A model generated the notes under the pieces. It had not been told where the DNA came from. It saw only the letters and a program-made list of their open reading frames with translations, and did not search any database. A program made the position numbers and the translations under genes. 64,000 bases of DNA from Virgisporangium aurantiacum. Its GTDB lineage: Bacteria > Actinomycetota > Actinomycetes > Mycobacteriales > Micromonosporaceae. This document shows positions 53,763-62,695 of the stretch, piece by piece. The first letter of the stretch is position 1, and each line of letters begins with the position of its first letter. The stretch lies in the NCBI RefSeq assembly GCF_016863635.1, contig NZ_BOPG01000061.1, positions 1-64,000 on the forward strand, written 5' to 3'.

Positions 53763-53805
53763 GCCGTTCGGCAGGGTGCCGTTCGGCTGTTTACGCTCGG
53801 GTGCG
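53763..53805 (+). promoter_or_regulatory. Direct repeats and probable leaderless start of the kinase gene
   Basis: GCCGTTCGGC occurs twice (53763-53772 and 53778-53787), 15 bp apart. A possible -10 box TACGCT (53792-53797) lies 7 nt before GTG 53805. No ribosome site is seen. The repeats may bind a response regulator. Confidence 0.4.
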
Positions 53806-54776
53806 TGGTGAGGTGGGCGGCGGTGATCGCCGGCGCGGTGTCGCTCGCGGTGTCGGTTGCGTTCCCGTTGGTGGGGGCGCGCTACGGCGACGACTCGCTG
53901 CTCGTGCTGGCCGAGGTCGGTGTGCTGCTGGTGCTGGCGGCTGTCGCCGTGCGGGTCGCGCCGGCCGGGTGGTGGTTGCGCCTGTCGGTGCTGCCGGCGG
54001 TCGCGGTGCCGGCATTTCTGCTGCGCTACGGCTGGGTACCGGTGACCGGGCCGGCGCTGGGCGGATTCGCCGCGTGGACGCTGGTGGCGGTGGTCGCCGT
54101 GTCCGTCGGTCTGTACCTGCGGCGGCTCGACGCCGCGCGGGTGCGCTCGGTGACCGAGGCCCGGCACGCCCAGCGCCTGCAACTGGCCCGCGACCTGCAC
54201 GACTTCGTCGCGCACGATGTCAGCGGGATGCTCGCACAGGCCCAGGCCGGCCAACTGCTCGCGTCGCGCGACCCGGCTGCCGCCGCCGCGGCGTTCCGGC
54301 GCATCGAGCAGGCAGGCCTGCAGGCGTTGGCCTCCCTCGACCGGACCGTCCACATGCTGGACGGTGCCGGTGGTCTGCCGGCGGGGCTGGCCGACGTGCC
54401 CGAGCTGGTGGCCCGGTTCGGTTCGTCCGTCGAACTGGACCTTTCGCCGGAGCTCGTGTTGCCCCGCGAAGTGGAGGCGACGGTGTACCGGGTGGTGGTA
54501 GAGGCGCTGACGAACGTGCGGCGGCATGCGCCGGGGGCGTCGCGGGTTCTTGTGCGGGTGGGTCTTCGGGGGTCTTCTGTGGTGGTTGGCGTTGTTGATT
54601 CGGGTTCCGGGCGGTTTGCGGGTCGTGGTCTGGGGGCTGGTCGTGGGCGGCGGGGTGGGCTCGGGTTGCCGGGGCTTGCGGAGCGGGTCGAGGCGCTGGG
54701 CGGGACGCTCGTGGCGGGGCCGGACGGCACGGGCGGCTGGCGGGTGGAGGCGTCGTTGCCGTTGACCGACGGGTGA
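53805..54776 (+). CDS. Sensor histidine kinase, NarL/HPK7 type, without adjacent response regulator
   Basis: A 323-residue kinase. Four or more membrane helices (about 1-108) precede a HisKA_3 dimerisation domain with the phospho-acceptor in LARDLHDFVAHD (His132). An ATPase domain follows (EALTNVRRHAPGASR, then GLGLPGLAERVEALGG). No LuxR-type response regulator lies on either side in the window, which is unusual for this class. From about 54540 to 54765 the codons shift to T- and G-ending forms (GTT, GGT, GGG), unlike the C-ending usage around it. The start may be either of two adjacent GTG codons. Confidence 0.85.
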   Translation: MVRWAAVIAGAVSLAVSVAFPLVGARYGDDSLLVLAEVGVLLVLAAVAVRVAPAGWWLRLSVLPAVAVPAFLLRYGWVPVTGPALGGFAAWTLVAVVAVSVGLYLRRLDAARVRSVTEARHAQRLQLARDLHDFVAHDVSGMLAQAQAGQLLASRDPAAAAAAFRRIEQAGLQALASLDRTVHMLDGAGGLPAGLADVPELVARFGSSVELDLSPELVLPREVEATVYRVVVEALTNVRRHAPGASRVLVRVGLRGSSVVVGVVDSGSGRFAGRGLGAGRGRRGGLGLPGLAERVEALGGTLVAGPDGTGGWRVEASLPLTDG

Positions 54777-54819
54777 CCGCGTGCGTGCTTTGTCGCGGCT
54801 GACGCAGGCCTGGTTCGCG

Positions 54820-54867
54820 GATCTTGGACTCCTGGCGGTGTCATAGGCCCGCGGGGAGTCCAAGATC
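54820..54867. terminator. Hairpin after the kinase gene
   Basis: Perfect 13-bp arms GATCTTGGACTCC (54820-54832) and complement (54855-54867) with a 22-nt loop begin 43 nt after the kinase stop codon. The outer bases GATCTTG equal those of the dispersed palindrome, so it may be a diverged relative. The gene-free stretch 54777-55155 holds this hairpin and the xylanase control region. Confidence 0.7.
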
Positions 54868-54959
54868 TCGGGAGCGGCCGACCGTGCGGCTCAACTCCTC
54901 CTGCATCCGACGGGTGCGACCCGATGCTGCCCTCGGGATCGGGTGGCGTCGAAGGGGAT

Positions 54960-55110
54960 CGAAACTTTCGGAGACGTGTGTTCGACAAGTGCGACCTGGG
55001 AACGATCTCGAAAGTTTCGAATGCGTTCGATGGAGAATCTGCGGTTGATCGCTTGTTGTTCGGGGATTGACCGGCGTTGACGGCTCGCATAGTGTTTCGG
55101 AAACGTTTCG
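54960..55110 (+). promoter_or_regulatory. Xylanase promoter with three operator-like palindromes
   Basis: Two sites of the form CGAAA-N-TTTCG lie at 54960-54970 and 55009-55019. A third palindrome, GAAACGTTTC (55100-55109), follows the promoter TTGACC (55067-55072) / TAGTGT (55090-55095), spaced 17 bp. CGAAA-N-TTTCG-like sites are known upstream of Streptomyces xylanase genes. The third is typical of LacI-family repressors placed just after the -10 box. Confidence 0.65.
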
Positions 55111-55155
55111 AGAGCTACCCCGTTGCATCCACCCTGTGACGAGAGGTTCCAGCGC

Positions 55156-56256
55156 ATGAAGAAATCCCTGATGATGGCGGCTGCCGTCATCGCCGCCGGC
55201 ACACTGACCTGGATCGGTCCGTCGGGCGCAGTTGCCGGCGGATCCGACCGTCCCGACAAGCCGACCACCGTCGACCTTCCGTTACGCGTGCTCGGCGCAC
55301 GCAGCGACCTGCTCGTCGGCACCGCGGTCGACATGAGCGCCTACAACCAGGACACCCCGTACCGCGAGCGGGTCCGCACGGACTTCTCGGCCGTCACCGC
55401 CGAGAATGTCATGAAGTGGTCGGAGCTCGAACCGACCCGGGGCCAGTTCAACTGGGGCCCGGCCGACCAGTTGGTGGCCGAGGCGCGCCGCAACGGCCAG
55501 CAGGTGCACGGGCACACGTTGCTCTGGCACAACCAGCTGCCCGAGTGGCTCACCTCGGGCGTCGCCAGCGGTGAGATCGACTCGGCCGAGCTGCGCGACA
55601 TCGTCCGCGACCACATTCGCACGGTGGTCGGGCATTTCAAGGGCAAGGTGCGCGCGTGGGACGTCGTCAACGAGGCGTTCACCGACGGCGCGAACCCGGT
55701 GCTGCGCGACACGATCTTCCGCCAGCATCTCGGTGAGAACTACATCGCCGACGCGCTGCGGTGGGCGAACCAGGCCGACCCGCGGGCGAAGCTGTTCCTC
55801 AACGATTACGCGATCGACAACGTCAACGCGAAGAGCACCGCCTACTTCGAGTACGCGAAGACGCTGCGCGCCCAACGGGTGCCGCTGCACGGGATGGGCT
55901 TCCAGGGTCACCTCGATCTGCAGTACCCGATTCCGATCGACGCGAACGAGAACCTGGCCCGCTTCGACCGGCTCGGCATGGAGACGGCGTTCACCGAGGT
56001 CGACGTCCGGTACTTCCTGCCCGGCGACACCTACAAGACCGCCGGCCAGGTGGGCAGCTTCAACGTGCTGCTGCAGGCGTGCCTGCTCACCCCGAAGTGC
56101 GTCATGTTCACGGTGTGGGGCTTCACCGACAAGTACTCGTGGGTCCCGGGCTTCTTCGACGGGCAGGGCGAGGCGACGCCGCTCGACGCCAACCTGCAGC
56201 CGAAGCCGGCCTACCGCGGCCTCCAGCAGACGCTCGCGCTCGGTCGCTCCCGGTAA
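55156..56256 (+). CDS. Secreted GH10 endo-1,4-beta-xylanase
   Basis: A 366-residue xylanase. A signal peptide (about 1-27) precedes a single GH10 TIM barrel. The acid/base is in WDVVNEAF (Glu173) and the nucleophile in TEVDVRY (Glu281). HGHTLLWHNQLPEWL and FTVWGFTDKYSW are further hallmarks. There is no carbohydrate-binding module. ATG 55156 has GAGAGG upstream. The promoter carries three palindromes that suggest control by xylan breakdown products. Confidence 0.95.
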   Translation: MKKSLMMAAAVIAAGTLTWIGPSGAVAGGSDRPDKPTTVDLPLRVLGARSDLLVGTAVDMSAYNQDTPYRERVRTDFSAVTAENVMKWSELEPTRGQFNWGPADQLVAEARRNGQQVHGHTLLWHNQLPEWLTSGVASGEIDSAELRDIVRDHIRTVVGHFKGKVRAWDVVNEAFTDGANPVLRDTIFRQHLGENYIADALRWANQADPRAKLFLNDYAIDNVNAKSTAYFEYAKTLRAQRVPLHGMGFQGHLDLQYPIPIDANENLARFDRLGMETAFTEVDVRYFLPGDTYKTAGQVGSFNVLLQACLLTPKCVMFTVWGFTDKYSWVPGFFDGQGEATPLDANLQPKPAYRGLQQTLALGRSR

Positions 56257-56261
56257 GAACG

Positions 56262-57311
56262 GTGCCGGTTCCCGTGCGCGTCGCCGTCGTGGGAACCGGC
56301 ACCGCTGCCCGCGTCCACGTCGAGGCGCTCCGTGCCCTCGACGAACCGGTCGAGATCGTGGCCGGCGTCGACGACGACGCCGGCCACGCCGCGGCGTTCT
56401 GCGCGTCGCACGGCATTCCCTATTCGGGGACGTCGTTGGCGCGGGCGCTCGTCGACACGCGGCCGGCGTTGGTGCACGTGTGTTCCGGTGCCCGCCTCGC
56501 GCCGGCGTCGACCGCGTTGGCCGGCGGGGTGCACGTCCTCGTTGAGCTGCCACCGGCGCTGTCGTTGCGCGGACTCGACGACCTCGACGCCGCCCAGGCA
56601 CCCGGCGGCCCTTATGTGGCAACGGTTTTCCCGCACCGGTTCGGATCCGGCGCGCGCCGGTTGCGTGCGCTCGCCGGTGCGGGGGTGCTCGGCCGGCCGC
56701 TCCTCGCCCTGTGCCACACCACGTGGTACCGGGCGCACGGTGGACTGATGCTCGGGCCGGGGATGCACGAGATCGACCTGCTGATGTCCGTCCTCGGGGA
56801 ATGGACCGAGGTCTCGGCGTCCGCCCACCGGCTGGCCCGACCCGGGCGGACCGAGGACGTGTCGCTCGCGCACGTGACGTTCGCCGGCGGGGCGGTGGCG
56901 AGCGTCGTGTGCAGCGTGCTGTCGCCGCGCGAGGAGAGTCTGCTGCGGTTCGACTTCGAACGGGCGACGGTCGAGGTGACGCGCGGGCGCGACGCATCGT
57001 GCGCCGGCTTCGGCGACGACGATTGGCGGGTCACGCCGGCGCCCGGCCACGAGTCGACGGTGCTCGACGCGTGGCGGTCCGGCGAGCACGGGCGGCGCGG
57101 CGGCCACGGCGCGCAGTTCGCCGAGGTGCTGGCCGGCGTGCGGGCGGGCACGCCGCTACCGGTCGGCGTGGCGGGCGCCCGGAGCACGATGCGCCTCGTC
57201 GCCGGCGTCTACGCGGCCGCGTTCAGCGGGCGACCGGTGGTTCCGTCCGATGTGGACCCCGGATCGGCGTTCTACGAACGCATGGACGGCTTCGGCCCGC
57301 CCTGGAGCTAG
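56262..57311 (+). CDS. Gfo/Idh/MocA family oxidoreductase coupled to the xylanase gene
   Basis: A 349-residue NAD(P)-dependent oxidoreductase beginning 5 nt after the xylanase stop codon. The Rossmann motif is VAVVGTGTAARVHVEAL. VLVELPPALS stands where the EKP motif is usual, so the catalytic Lys appears to be missing. GPGMHEIDLLMSVLG is a family feature. GTG 56262 and GTG 56274 are both possible starts. Operon position suggests work on xylose, arabinose or a glucuronoxylan fragment, but the altered motif makes activity uncertain. Confidence 0.8.
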   Translation: MPVPVRVAVVGTGTAARVHVEALRALDEPVEIVAGVDDDAGHAAAFCASHGIPYSGTSLARALVDTRPALVHVCSGARLAPASTALAGGVHVLVELPPALSLRGLDDLDAAQAPGGPYVATVFPHRFGSGARRLRALAGAGVLGRPLLALCHTTWYRAHGGLMLGPGMHEIDLLMSVLGEWTEVSASAHRLARPGRTEDVSLAHVTFAGGAVASVVCSVLSPREESLLRFDFERATVEVTRGRDASCAGFGDDDWRVTPAPGHESTVLDAWRSGEHGRRGGHGAQFAEVLAGVRAGTPLPVGVAGARSTMRLVAGVYAAAFSGRPVVPSDVDPGSAFYERMDGFGPPWS

Positions 57312-57333
57312 TCGCGGCACCTACGATGGACGC

Positions 57334-57720
57334 GTGGAGATCTGGAACAATCCGGCCTGCTCCAAGTGCGCCACCGCCCGCGAGACCCTCGACGCGGCGC
57401 AGGTGCCGTACCGGCTGCGCCCGTACCTCGACCGGCCGCCCACCGCCGCCGAGCTCGTCGACGTGCTGCGGCGGCTCGGCATGGCGCCGTGGGAGGCGTG
57501 CCGGCTCGGTGAGCCGGTCGCGGCGGAACTGGGCCTGGCCGACTGGCCGCGCGACGACACGTCGGTGGAGCGCTGGATCGCGGCGATGGTCGAGCATCCG
57601 GAGCTGATCCAGCGGCCGATCCTGCTCCTCGACGACGGCGGTGCGGTGATCGGGCGCACGCCGGAGGCGTTGGACACCGCGGTCGCTCAGTCGCGCGTCA
57701 CCCGTCCGAAAGCTCTTTGA
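57334..57720 (+). CDS. ArsC-family (glutaredoxin-type) arsenate reductase-like protein
   Basis: A 128-residue thioredoxin-fold protein. NPACSKCATAR holds Cys9, the catalytic cysteine position of ArsC, plus Cys12. RPILLLDDGGAVIGRTPE matches the C-terminal part of the family. No other arsenic-resistance gene is adjacent, so a Spx/YffB-like thiol role is also possible. GTG 57334 is favoured. It overlaps the convergent permease gene by 34 nt. Confidence 0.82.
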   Translation: MEIWNNPACSKCATARETLDAAQVPYRLRPYLDRPPTAAELVDVLRRLGMAPWEACRLGEPVAAELGLADWPRDDTSVERWIAAMVEHPELIQRPILLLDDGGAVIGRTPEALDTAVAQSRVTRPKAL

Positions 57721-58937
57721 TAGCCCAGCGCGACGGCCGCCAGCAACAGCGGCCACAGCAGGTAGACGCCGGTCGCCGCCAGGAGGGCGGCGACGGCGAC
57801 CAGCGCCACGAACGCGAGCCGACGGGTGACGCTGCCCCGCGGCAGCAGCCGGATCGCCGCGGCGGTGCCGAGGGCGTAGACGAGCACGAAGCAGCCGGTG
57901 GTCAGCAGCACCAACGGTCGCACCCCGACGTCCGCGACGGTGACGACGGCCAGGCTGATCGCGCCGCCGCCGGACACCGCGGCCAGGCTGCGGCGGGGGA
58001 CCTCGCCGGCGCGGCTGCCCTCGGCCAGCCAGGCGGGCAGCGCGCCGTCGCGGCCGAGGGCGGCGCCGAGCTTGGCCGCGCCGGCGTAGTAGGCGTTCAT
58101 CGTGCCCAGCGTCAGGAAGACGGCCGCGGCGGCGGCCAGCGCGCGGGCCGGACCGCCCACGCCGACGGCGAGCAGGTCCGCCAGGGGCGCGGGTGACCGC
58201 GACGCGGCCGGGCCGAGCACGAGGACCGTCGCCGACGCGACCCCGAGGTACAGGATGCCCACCACGACCACCGCGATGGCGGCGGCGCGCGGGAGGTCGT
58301 GGGCCGGCCGGCGGAAGTCGGCGGCCAGGTGGGTGATCGCCTCCCAGCCGGCGAAGCTCCACACCAGCAGCGCGGCGGCCGTCGCGACCGCGGGCCAGCC
58401 GTGCGGCGCGAACGGCGTGAGGTTCGACAGCCGCGCGTGCGGAAGCGAGGTGACGGTCGCCAGCAGGAGCAGCGTCAGCAGCAGGCCGGCGAGGCCGAGC
58501 TGGAACTTGCCGGACACGCGGACGCCGGCCAGGTTGGCGGCGGTGACGACGCCCATGAGGACCAGTGCGGTCGCGGTCCGGCCGCCGCCGAGGACGTCGG
58601 ACACGTACTCGCCCGCGAACAGCGCTGCGGCCGGCGCGCCGACCGGCACCGCGAAGTAGAAGCACCACCCGACCACGGCCGACGCCCGGGCGCCGAACGC
58701 GTACCGGACGTACGTCGACACGCCACCGGCGTCCGGATAGCGCGAGCCGAGCGCGGCGAACGTCGCCGCGAGCGGGACCGACAGGAGGACCAGCGCCAGC
58801 CACGCGAGCAGCGACGCCGGACCGGCGGCCTCGGCGGCCAGCGCCGGCAGGGCGACGACGCCGGTGCCGAGCACGGCGCCGATGTAGAGGGCGGCACCCT
58901 GCGGAACGGTCAGCCCGCCGGCTTTCGTGATGGTCAC
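57687..58937 (-). CDS. APC-family amino acid permease
   Basis: A 416-residue membrane protein with about 12 helices. The first helix has the family Gly-rich stretch YIGAVLGTGVVALPALAAE, and YPDAGGVSTYVRYAFG follows helix 2. It would import or exchange amino acids or amines; the substrate is unknown. It starts with GTG 58937 and is divergent from the GlxA-type regulator at 59009, with 71 nt between them. Confidence 0.88.
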   Translation of the reverse strand: MTITKAGGLTVPQGAALYIGAVLGTGVVALPALAAEAAGPASLLAWLALVLLSVPLAATFAALGSRYPDAGGVSTYVRYAFGARASAVVGWCFYFAVPVGAPAAALFAGEYVSDVLGGGRTATALVLMGVVTAANLAGVRVSGKFQLGLAGLLLTLLLLATVTSLPHARLSNLTPFAPHGWPAVATAAALLVWSFAGWEAITHLAADFRRPAHDLPRAAAIAVVVVGILYLGVASATVLVLGPAASRSPAPLADLLAVGVGGPARALAAAAAVFLTLGTMNAYYAGAAKLGAALGRDGALPAWLAEGSRAGEVPRRSLAAVSGGGAISLAVVTVADVGVRPLVLLTTGCFVLVYALGTAAAIRLLPRGSVTRRLAFVALVAVAALLAATGVYLLWPLLLAAVALGYQRAFGRVTRD

Positions 58938-58975
58938 GGGGACGACTGTGCCTCGCCGGGAACGCAGCGGACAGT

Positions 58976-59008
58976 GGCAGGAAAGACGTTCTGCGATAGG
59001 ATCCTGCC
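58976..59008. promoter_or_regulatory. Inverted repeat between permease and AraC-type regulator
   Basis: GGCAGGA (58976-58982) and TCCTGCC (59002-59008) form 7-bp arms with a 19-bp spacer, ending at the regulator start codon. It is a candidate autoregulatory site. Confidence 0.4.
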
Positions 59009-59971
59009 ATGGCCCACACGGTGGCGATGGCGCTCACCGACCGGCTGCCGGTCTTCGAGTTCGCGGTCCCGTGCGAGGTCTTCGGCATCGACCGGTCCGA
59101 CCTCGCCGACCCCTGGTACGACCTCCGGATGTGCGCCGGGGAGCCGGGTGACCTCCGCACCACGATCGGGCTGCGGATCGACGCACCGTACGGGCTCGAC
59201 GAGATCACGAAGGCCGACACGGTGGTCGTTCCCGGGTGTTACCGCGCGTCGCAGCTGGAACCGCCGCCCGACCTGCTCGACGCCCTCCGCGACGCGCACC
59301 GGAACGGGGCCCGGATGGTGTCCATCTGCACGGGCGCCTACCTGCTCGCCGCCGCCGGCCTGCTCGACGGCCGACGGGCCACGACGCACTGGATGAACGC
59401 GCCCGACTTCGCGTGGCGGTTCCCGGCGGTCAAGGTCGACCCGGGCGTGCTGTACGTCGACGAGGGAGACGTGCTGACGTCGGCCGGCACCGGCGCGTCG
59501 ATCGACTTGTGCCTGCACATCGTGCGTCTCGACCACGGCGCCGCGGTGGCCAACGAGGTGGCCCGGCGCATGGTCGTCCCGCCGCACCGCGACGGCGGCC
59601 AGGCCCAGTACGCCCACCCGGTGGCCGGGTCCGATCCGCACGGCGACCTCGCGCCGGCGCTGGAGTGGGCCCGCGCGCACCTCGCCGAGCGGCTCACGGT
59701 CGACCGGATGGCGGCGGCGGCGCACCTGACCCCGCGCACGTTCGCCCGCCGGTTCCGCGACACGCTGGGCATCACGCCGCTGAACTGGCTGGTGCAGCAG
59801 CGGGTGCGGGTGGCGCAGGAACTGCTGGAGACCAGCGACGAACCGGTGGAGCGCATCGCCGCCCGGGTCGGCTTCGGAACGGCGGCCAACCTGCGCCAGC
59901 ACTTCCACCGGGTCACGAGCGTGTCGCCGCAGACGTACCGGCAGGTGTTCCGCCGCCGGCCGCGTGGTTGA
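59009..59971 (+). CDS. GlxA-type AraC family regulator with DJ-1/PfpI-like domain
   Basis: A 320-residue regulator. The N-terminal class I glutamine amidotransferase-like domain (about 5-190; MVSICTGAYLLAAAGLLDGR has Cys at the usual elbow position) is followed by two AraC helix-turn-helix motifs (LTVDRMAAAAHLTPRTFARRF, PVERIAARVGFGTAANLRQHF). It likely senses a small molecule and controls the adjacent esterase or the divergent permease. The esterase gene starts 9 nt after its stop codon. Confidence 0.92.
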   Translation: MAHTVAMALTDRLPVFEFAVPCEVFGIDRSDLADPWYDLRMCAGEPGDLRTTIGLRIDAPYGLDEITKADTVVVPGCYRASQLEPPPDLLDALRDAHRNGARMVSICTGAYLLAAAGLLDGRRATTHWMNAPDFAWRFPAVKVDPGVLYVDEGDVLTSAGTGASIDLCLHIVRLDHGAAVANEVARRMVVPPHRDGGQAQYAHPVAGSDPHGDLAPALEWARAHLAERLTVDRMAAAAHLTPRTFARRFRDTLGITPLNWLVQQRVRVAQELLETSDEPVERIAARVGFGTAANLRQHFHRVTSVSPQTYRQVFRRRPRG

Positions 59972-59980
59972 CTTGCGGCC

Positions 59981-61006
59981 ATGCTTCCGTGGGGGACCGA
60001 ACTGGCCGGCCGGCTCGAGCAGACCACGATCATTTCGGACGTCCTGCGCGGCAATCCGCTCGACGACCCGCACGAGCGTCCCATCTGGGTCTACCTGCCG
60101 CCCGGGTACGACGACGACGCCACCCGTTACCCGACGGTCTACGTGCTGCAGGGGTACACCGGCCACGTCGCGATGTGGGCGAACCGCATGCCGTTCCGGC
60201 AGCCGTTCATCGAGACGGCCGACGAGGTCTTCGGTTCCGGCGCCGCGCCCGGTTGCGTCATGGTCTTCGTGGACGCGTGGACCGCGTACGGCGGCTCGCA
60301 GTTCGTCGACTCGCCCGGCACCGGCCGCTACCACACGTACCTCTGCGACGAGGTGGTGCCCTGGGTCGACGCCCGCTACCGGACCATCGCCGCGCCGGGA
60401 TCCCGCGCCGTCAGCGGCAAGTCGTCCGGCGGCTTCGGCGCGATGATCACGCCGATGCTGCGTCCCGACCTGTTCGGGGCGCTGGCCACGCACGCCGGGG
60501 ACACCCTGTACGAGCTGTGCTACGTGCCCGACTTCGGCAAGGCGGCCCGCCACCTCCGCGCGTACGACCACGACATCGCCGAGTGGTGGCGCGACTTCCG
60601 GTCGCGCACCGCGTTCACCAACGAGGCCGACGGCGTCCTGCTGGGCGTCCTCGGCGTGACGGCGTGCTTCTCCGCCGCCGACGACGGCGTCCCGGTGCTG
60701 CCGTTCGACCCGCGCTCCGCCGAACTGCGGCCGGACGTGTGGGAGCGGTGGTTGGCCTGGGACCCGGTGCGGATGGTCGACCGCTACGCCGACGCCCTCC
60801 GGTCCCTGCGCGCGATCTGGATCGACGCGGGCACCCACGACGACTACTTCCTCGACCTGGGCGCGGAGGCGTTCCGGGCCGGTCTGGAGCGGATCGGCGT
60901 CCCGGCGGACACCGTCCACTTCGAACTGTTCGACGCCGGCCACGCCGCGATCGACTACCGCTATCCGCTGTCGCTGGCCTGGCTGGCGAACCGCCTGGAC
61001 CGCTGA
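59981..61006 (+). CDS. Alpha/beta-hydrolase, enterochelin-esterase-like
   Basis: A 341-residue putative esterase without a clear signal peptide. RPIWVYLPPGYDD and YPTVYVLQGYTG are typical of the Esterase D/Fes-like family. The nucleophile elbow is SGKSSGGFG (Ser148) and the catalytic His is in DAGHAAIDYR. Relatives cut siderophore, feruloyl or S-formylglutathione esters; no siderophore genes are adjacent. It is probably co-transcribed with the GlxA-type regulator and ends 5 nt before a convergent gene. Confidence 0.87.
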   Translation: MLPWGTELAGRLEQTTIISDVLRGNPLDDPHERPIWVYLPPGYDDDATRYPTVYVLQGYTGHVAMWANRMPFRQPFIETADEVFGSGAAPGCVMVFVDAWTAYGGSQFVDSPGTGRYHTYLCDEVVPWVDARYRTIAAPGSRAVSGKSSGGFGAMITPMLRPDLFGALATHAGDTLYELCYVPDFGKAARHLRAYDHDIAEWWRDFRSRTAFTNEADGVLLGVLGVTACFSAADDGVPVLPFDPRSAELRPDVWERWLAWDPVRMVDRYADALRSLRAIWIDAGTHDDYFLDLGAEAFRAGLERIGVPADTVHFELFDAGHAAIDYRYPLSLAWLANRLDR

Positions 61007-61011
61007 GAGCC

Positions 61012-61515
61012 CTACTGACCGGGTGGCGGACCACCGGGGCCGCCCGTACCGCCGCTGGCGCGCAGTGCCAGAAGTTGCCCCGTGTGCCCGGGGAGTTCCA
61101 CCTCCGCGAGCCCGGACAGGATGTCGCGCACCCGGAGCGGCCCGTCGACCAGCGCCGCGCCGTTCGACAGCAGCAGCGCGGGCACCGTGGTGTCGAGTTC
61201 CGCGTCGGTGAGGGCGGGGCCGGTGAGCGCGCACAGCGCCTCGCCCTGTGCGCGGATCCGGTCCCGGAGGCCGTCCGGACCACCGGCGAGCGCGACCACC
61301 CGCGCGATCGTCCATGCGTCCTGGGCGAGGCGGTTGTCGTACGTGGTGACCGCACCCGACGCGACCGCGGCGACAACCCCGATGGTGGCGGCGTTGACGA
61401 GCGCGACGTGCGCCAGGATCTGGTCCGCGTTCCACTCGCCGTCGGGCGGCGCGCGGAAGGTGTCGGTGGCAGCGGCCTCCAGCAGCGTGCGGAACGCTTC
61501 CCGAAGCGGGGTCAT
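61012..61515 (-). CDS. DinB-like / maleylpyruvate-isomerase-like protein
   Basis: A 167-residue helical protein resembling the DinB/mycothiol-dependent four-helix bundle family (WNADQILAHVALVNAATIG; the His would be a metal ligand). Function is unknown. ATG 61515 is 1 nt past the MFS stop codon, with GGAGTG upstream. It is the last gene of the four-gene minus-strand operon. A Pro/Gly-rich tail ends it. Confidence 0.72.
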   Translation of the reverse strand: MTPLREAFRTLLEAAATDTFRAPPDGEWNADQILAHVALVNAATIGVVAAVASGAVTTYDNRLAQDAWTIARVVALAGGPDGLRDRIRAQGEALCALTGPALTDAELDTTVPALLLSNGAALVDGPLRVRDILSGLAEVELPGHTGQLLALRASGGTGGPGGPPPGQ

Positions 61516-61516
61516 G

Positions 61517-62695
61517 TCACACTCCACAAAGGACGGATTCGGACGCCGGGGTCTCGGGGACCGCCGGCGCAACAAGGAGACCGGACGCCCACGCGACCGG
61601 CACCGCGACCATCGCGATCGCGAGGCCGGCGAGCACCGCGGCGGAGACGCTCAGCGCGCCGACCGCCGCGCCGCCGGCGAACGAGCCGAACGCGATGCCC
61701 ACGTTGGCCGCCGACGCCGGCAACGACTGCGCGAACGCCGATCCGGGGCCGGCGAGAACGGTGACCCGGTACTGCAGCGACGGCGCCATGCCCATCGCGA
61801 ACCCGCCGATCGCCAACAGCAGCACGGCGACCAGCACGCCCACGGTCCCGAAGAAGTACAACGCGGCCAGGCTCGCCGCGACACCCACCGTGCCGACGAC
61901 GAGCGTCCGCGCGGCATCGGCGTCGGCGAACCGGCCGCCACCGAACGACGCCACCGCGCACGCGCCCCCGTACGCCAACAGGAACACGCTCACCGGCGCG
62001 CCGGAGATCCCGGTGACGCTGTCCAGGAACGGGACGATGTAGGTCAGCGCCGCGTACACCGACGAGAAGACGAGGAACGTCAGGCCCAGCAACGCGAGCA
62101 CGCGCGGGGCGAGCGCGTACCGCAGCTGGCCGCCCACACCGGTTCCGGTGCTCGGCACCGACGGCACCAGCGCGAGCGTGGCGACCAGAGCCACGACGGC
62201 GAGCAGCGCCGCCGCGACGAAAGACCCGCGCCAGCCCAGTGCCTGGCCGGCGAACGTGCCGAGGGGCACACCCACCGCGCCGCTCACCGCGGTCCCCGAA
62301 ATCACCACCGCCATCGCGCGACCCGCGCGTTCCGCCGGAACCACCGCGGTGCCGGCCGCGAACGCCGCGGCGATGAACACACCCTGGAACGCGCCGGTGA
62401 GGACGCGCGCGGCGAGCAGCACGGCGAAGCTGGTGGTCACGACCGTGGCGACGGTGCCGGCGATGAAGAGGAAGAGCGCGGTGGTCAGGACGATCCGTCG
62501 GTCCAGCTTCATCGTGGACGCGGTGAGCACGGGACCGCCGATCGCGAGCCCGAGCGCGTACGCCGTGACGAGCGAGCCGGCCGCCGGCACGGAGATGCTC
62601 AGATCGTCGGCGATCAGGTCGAGCACGCCGACCACGAGCAGTTCGGTGCTGCCCATGACGAACATGCCGAAGAACAGTGTGGCGAGAGCTTTCAT
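61517..62695 (-). CDS. MFS transporter (Bcr/AraJ-type drug exporter-like)
   Basis: A 392-residue transporter with about 12 helices. FVMGSTELLVVGVLDLIADDL opens it, as in sugar/drug exporters of the AraJ/YdhP type, and RVLTGAFQGVFIAAAFAAGT is the typical helix-4 region. It overlaps the ArsR gene by 4 nt, so the ArsR regulator probably controls its expression. The exported compound is unknown. Confidence 0.88.
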   Translation of the reverse strand: MKALATLFFGMFVMGSTELLVVGVLDLIADDLSISVPAAGSLVTAYALGLAIGGPVLTASTMKLDRRIVLTTALFLFIAGTVATVVTTSFAVLLAARVLTGAFQGVFIAAAFAAGTAVVPAERAGRAMAVVISGTAVSGAVGVPLGTFAGQALGWRGSFVAAALLAVVALVATLALVPSVPSTGTGVGGQLRYALAPRVLALLGLTFLVFSSVYAALTYIVPFLDSVTGISGAPVSVFLLAYGGACAVASFGGGRFADADAARTLVVGTVGVAASLAALYFFGTVGVLVAVLLLAIGGFAMGMAPSLQYRVTVLAGPGSAFAQSLPASAANVGIAFGSFAGGAAVGALSVSAAVLAGLAIAMVAVPVAWASGLLVAPAVPETPASESVLCGV

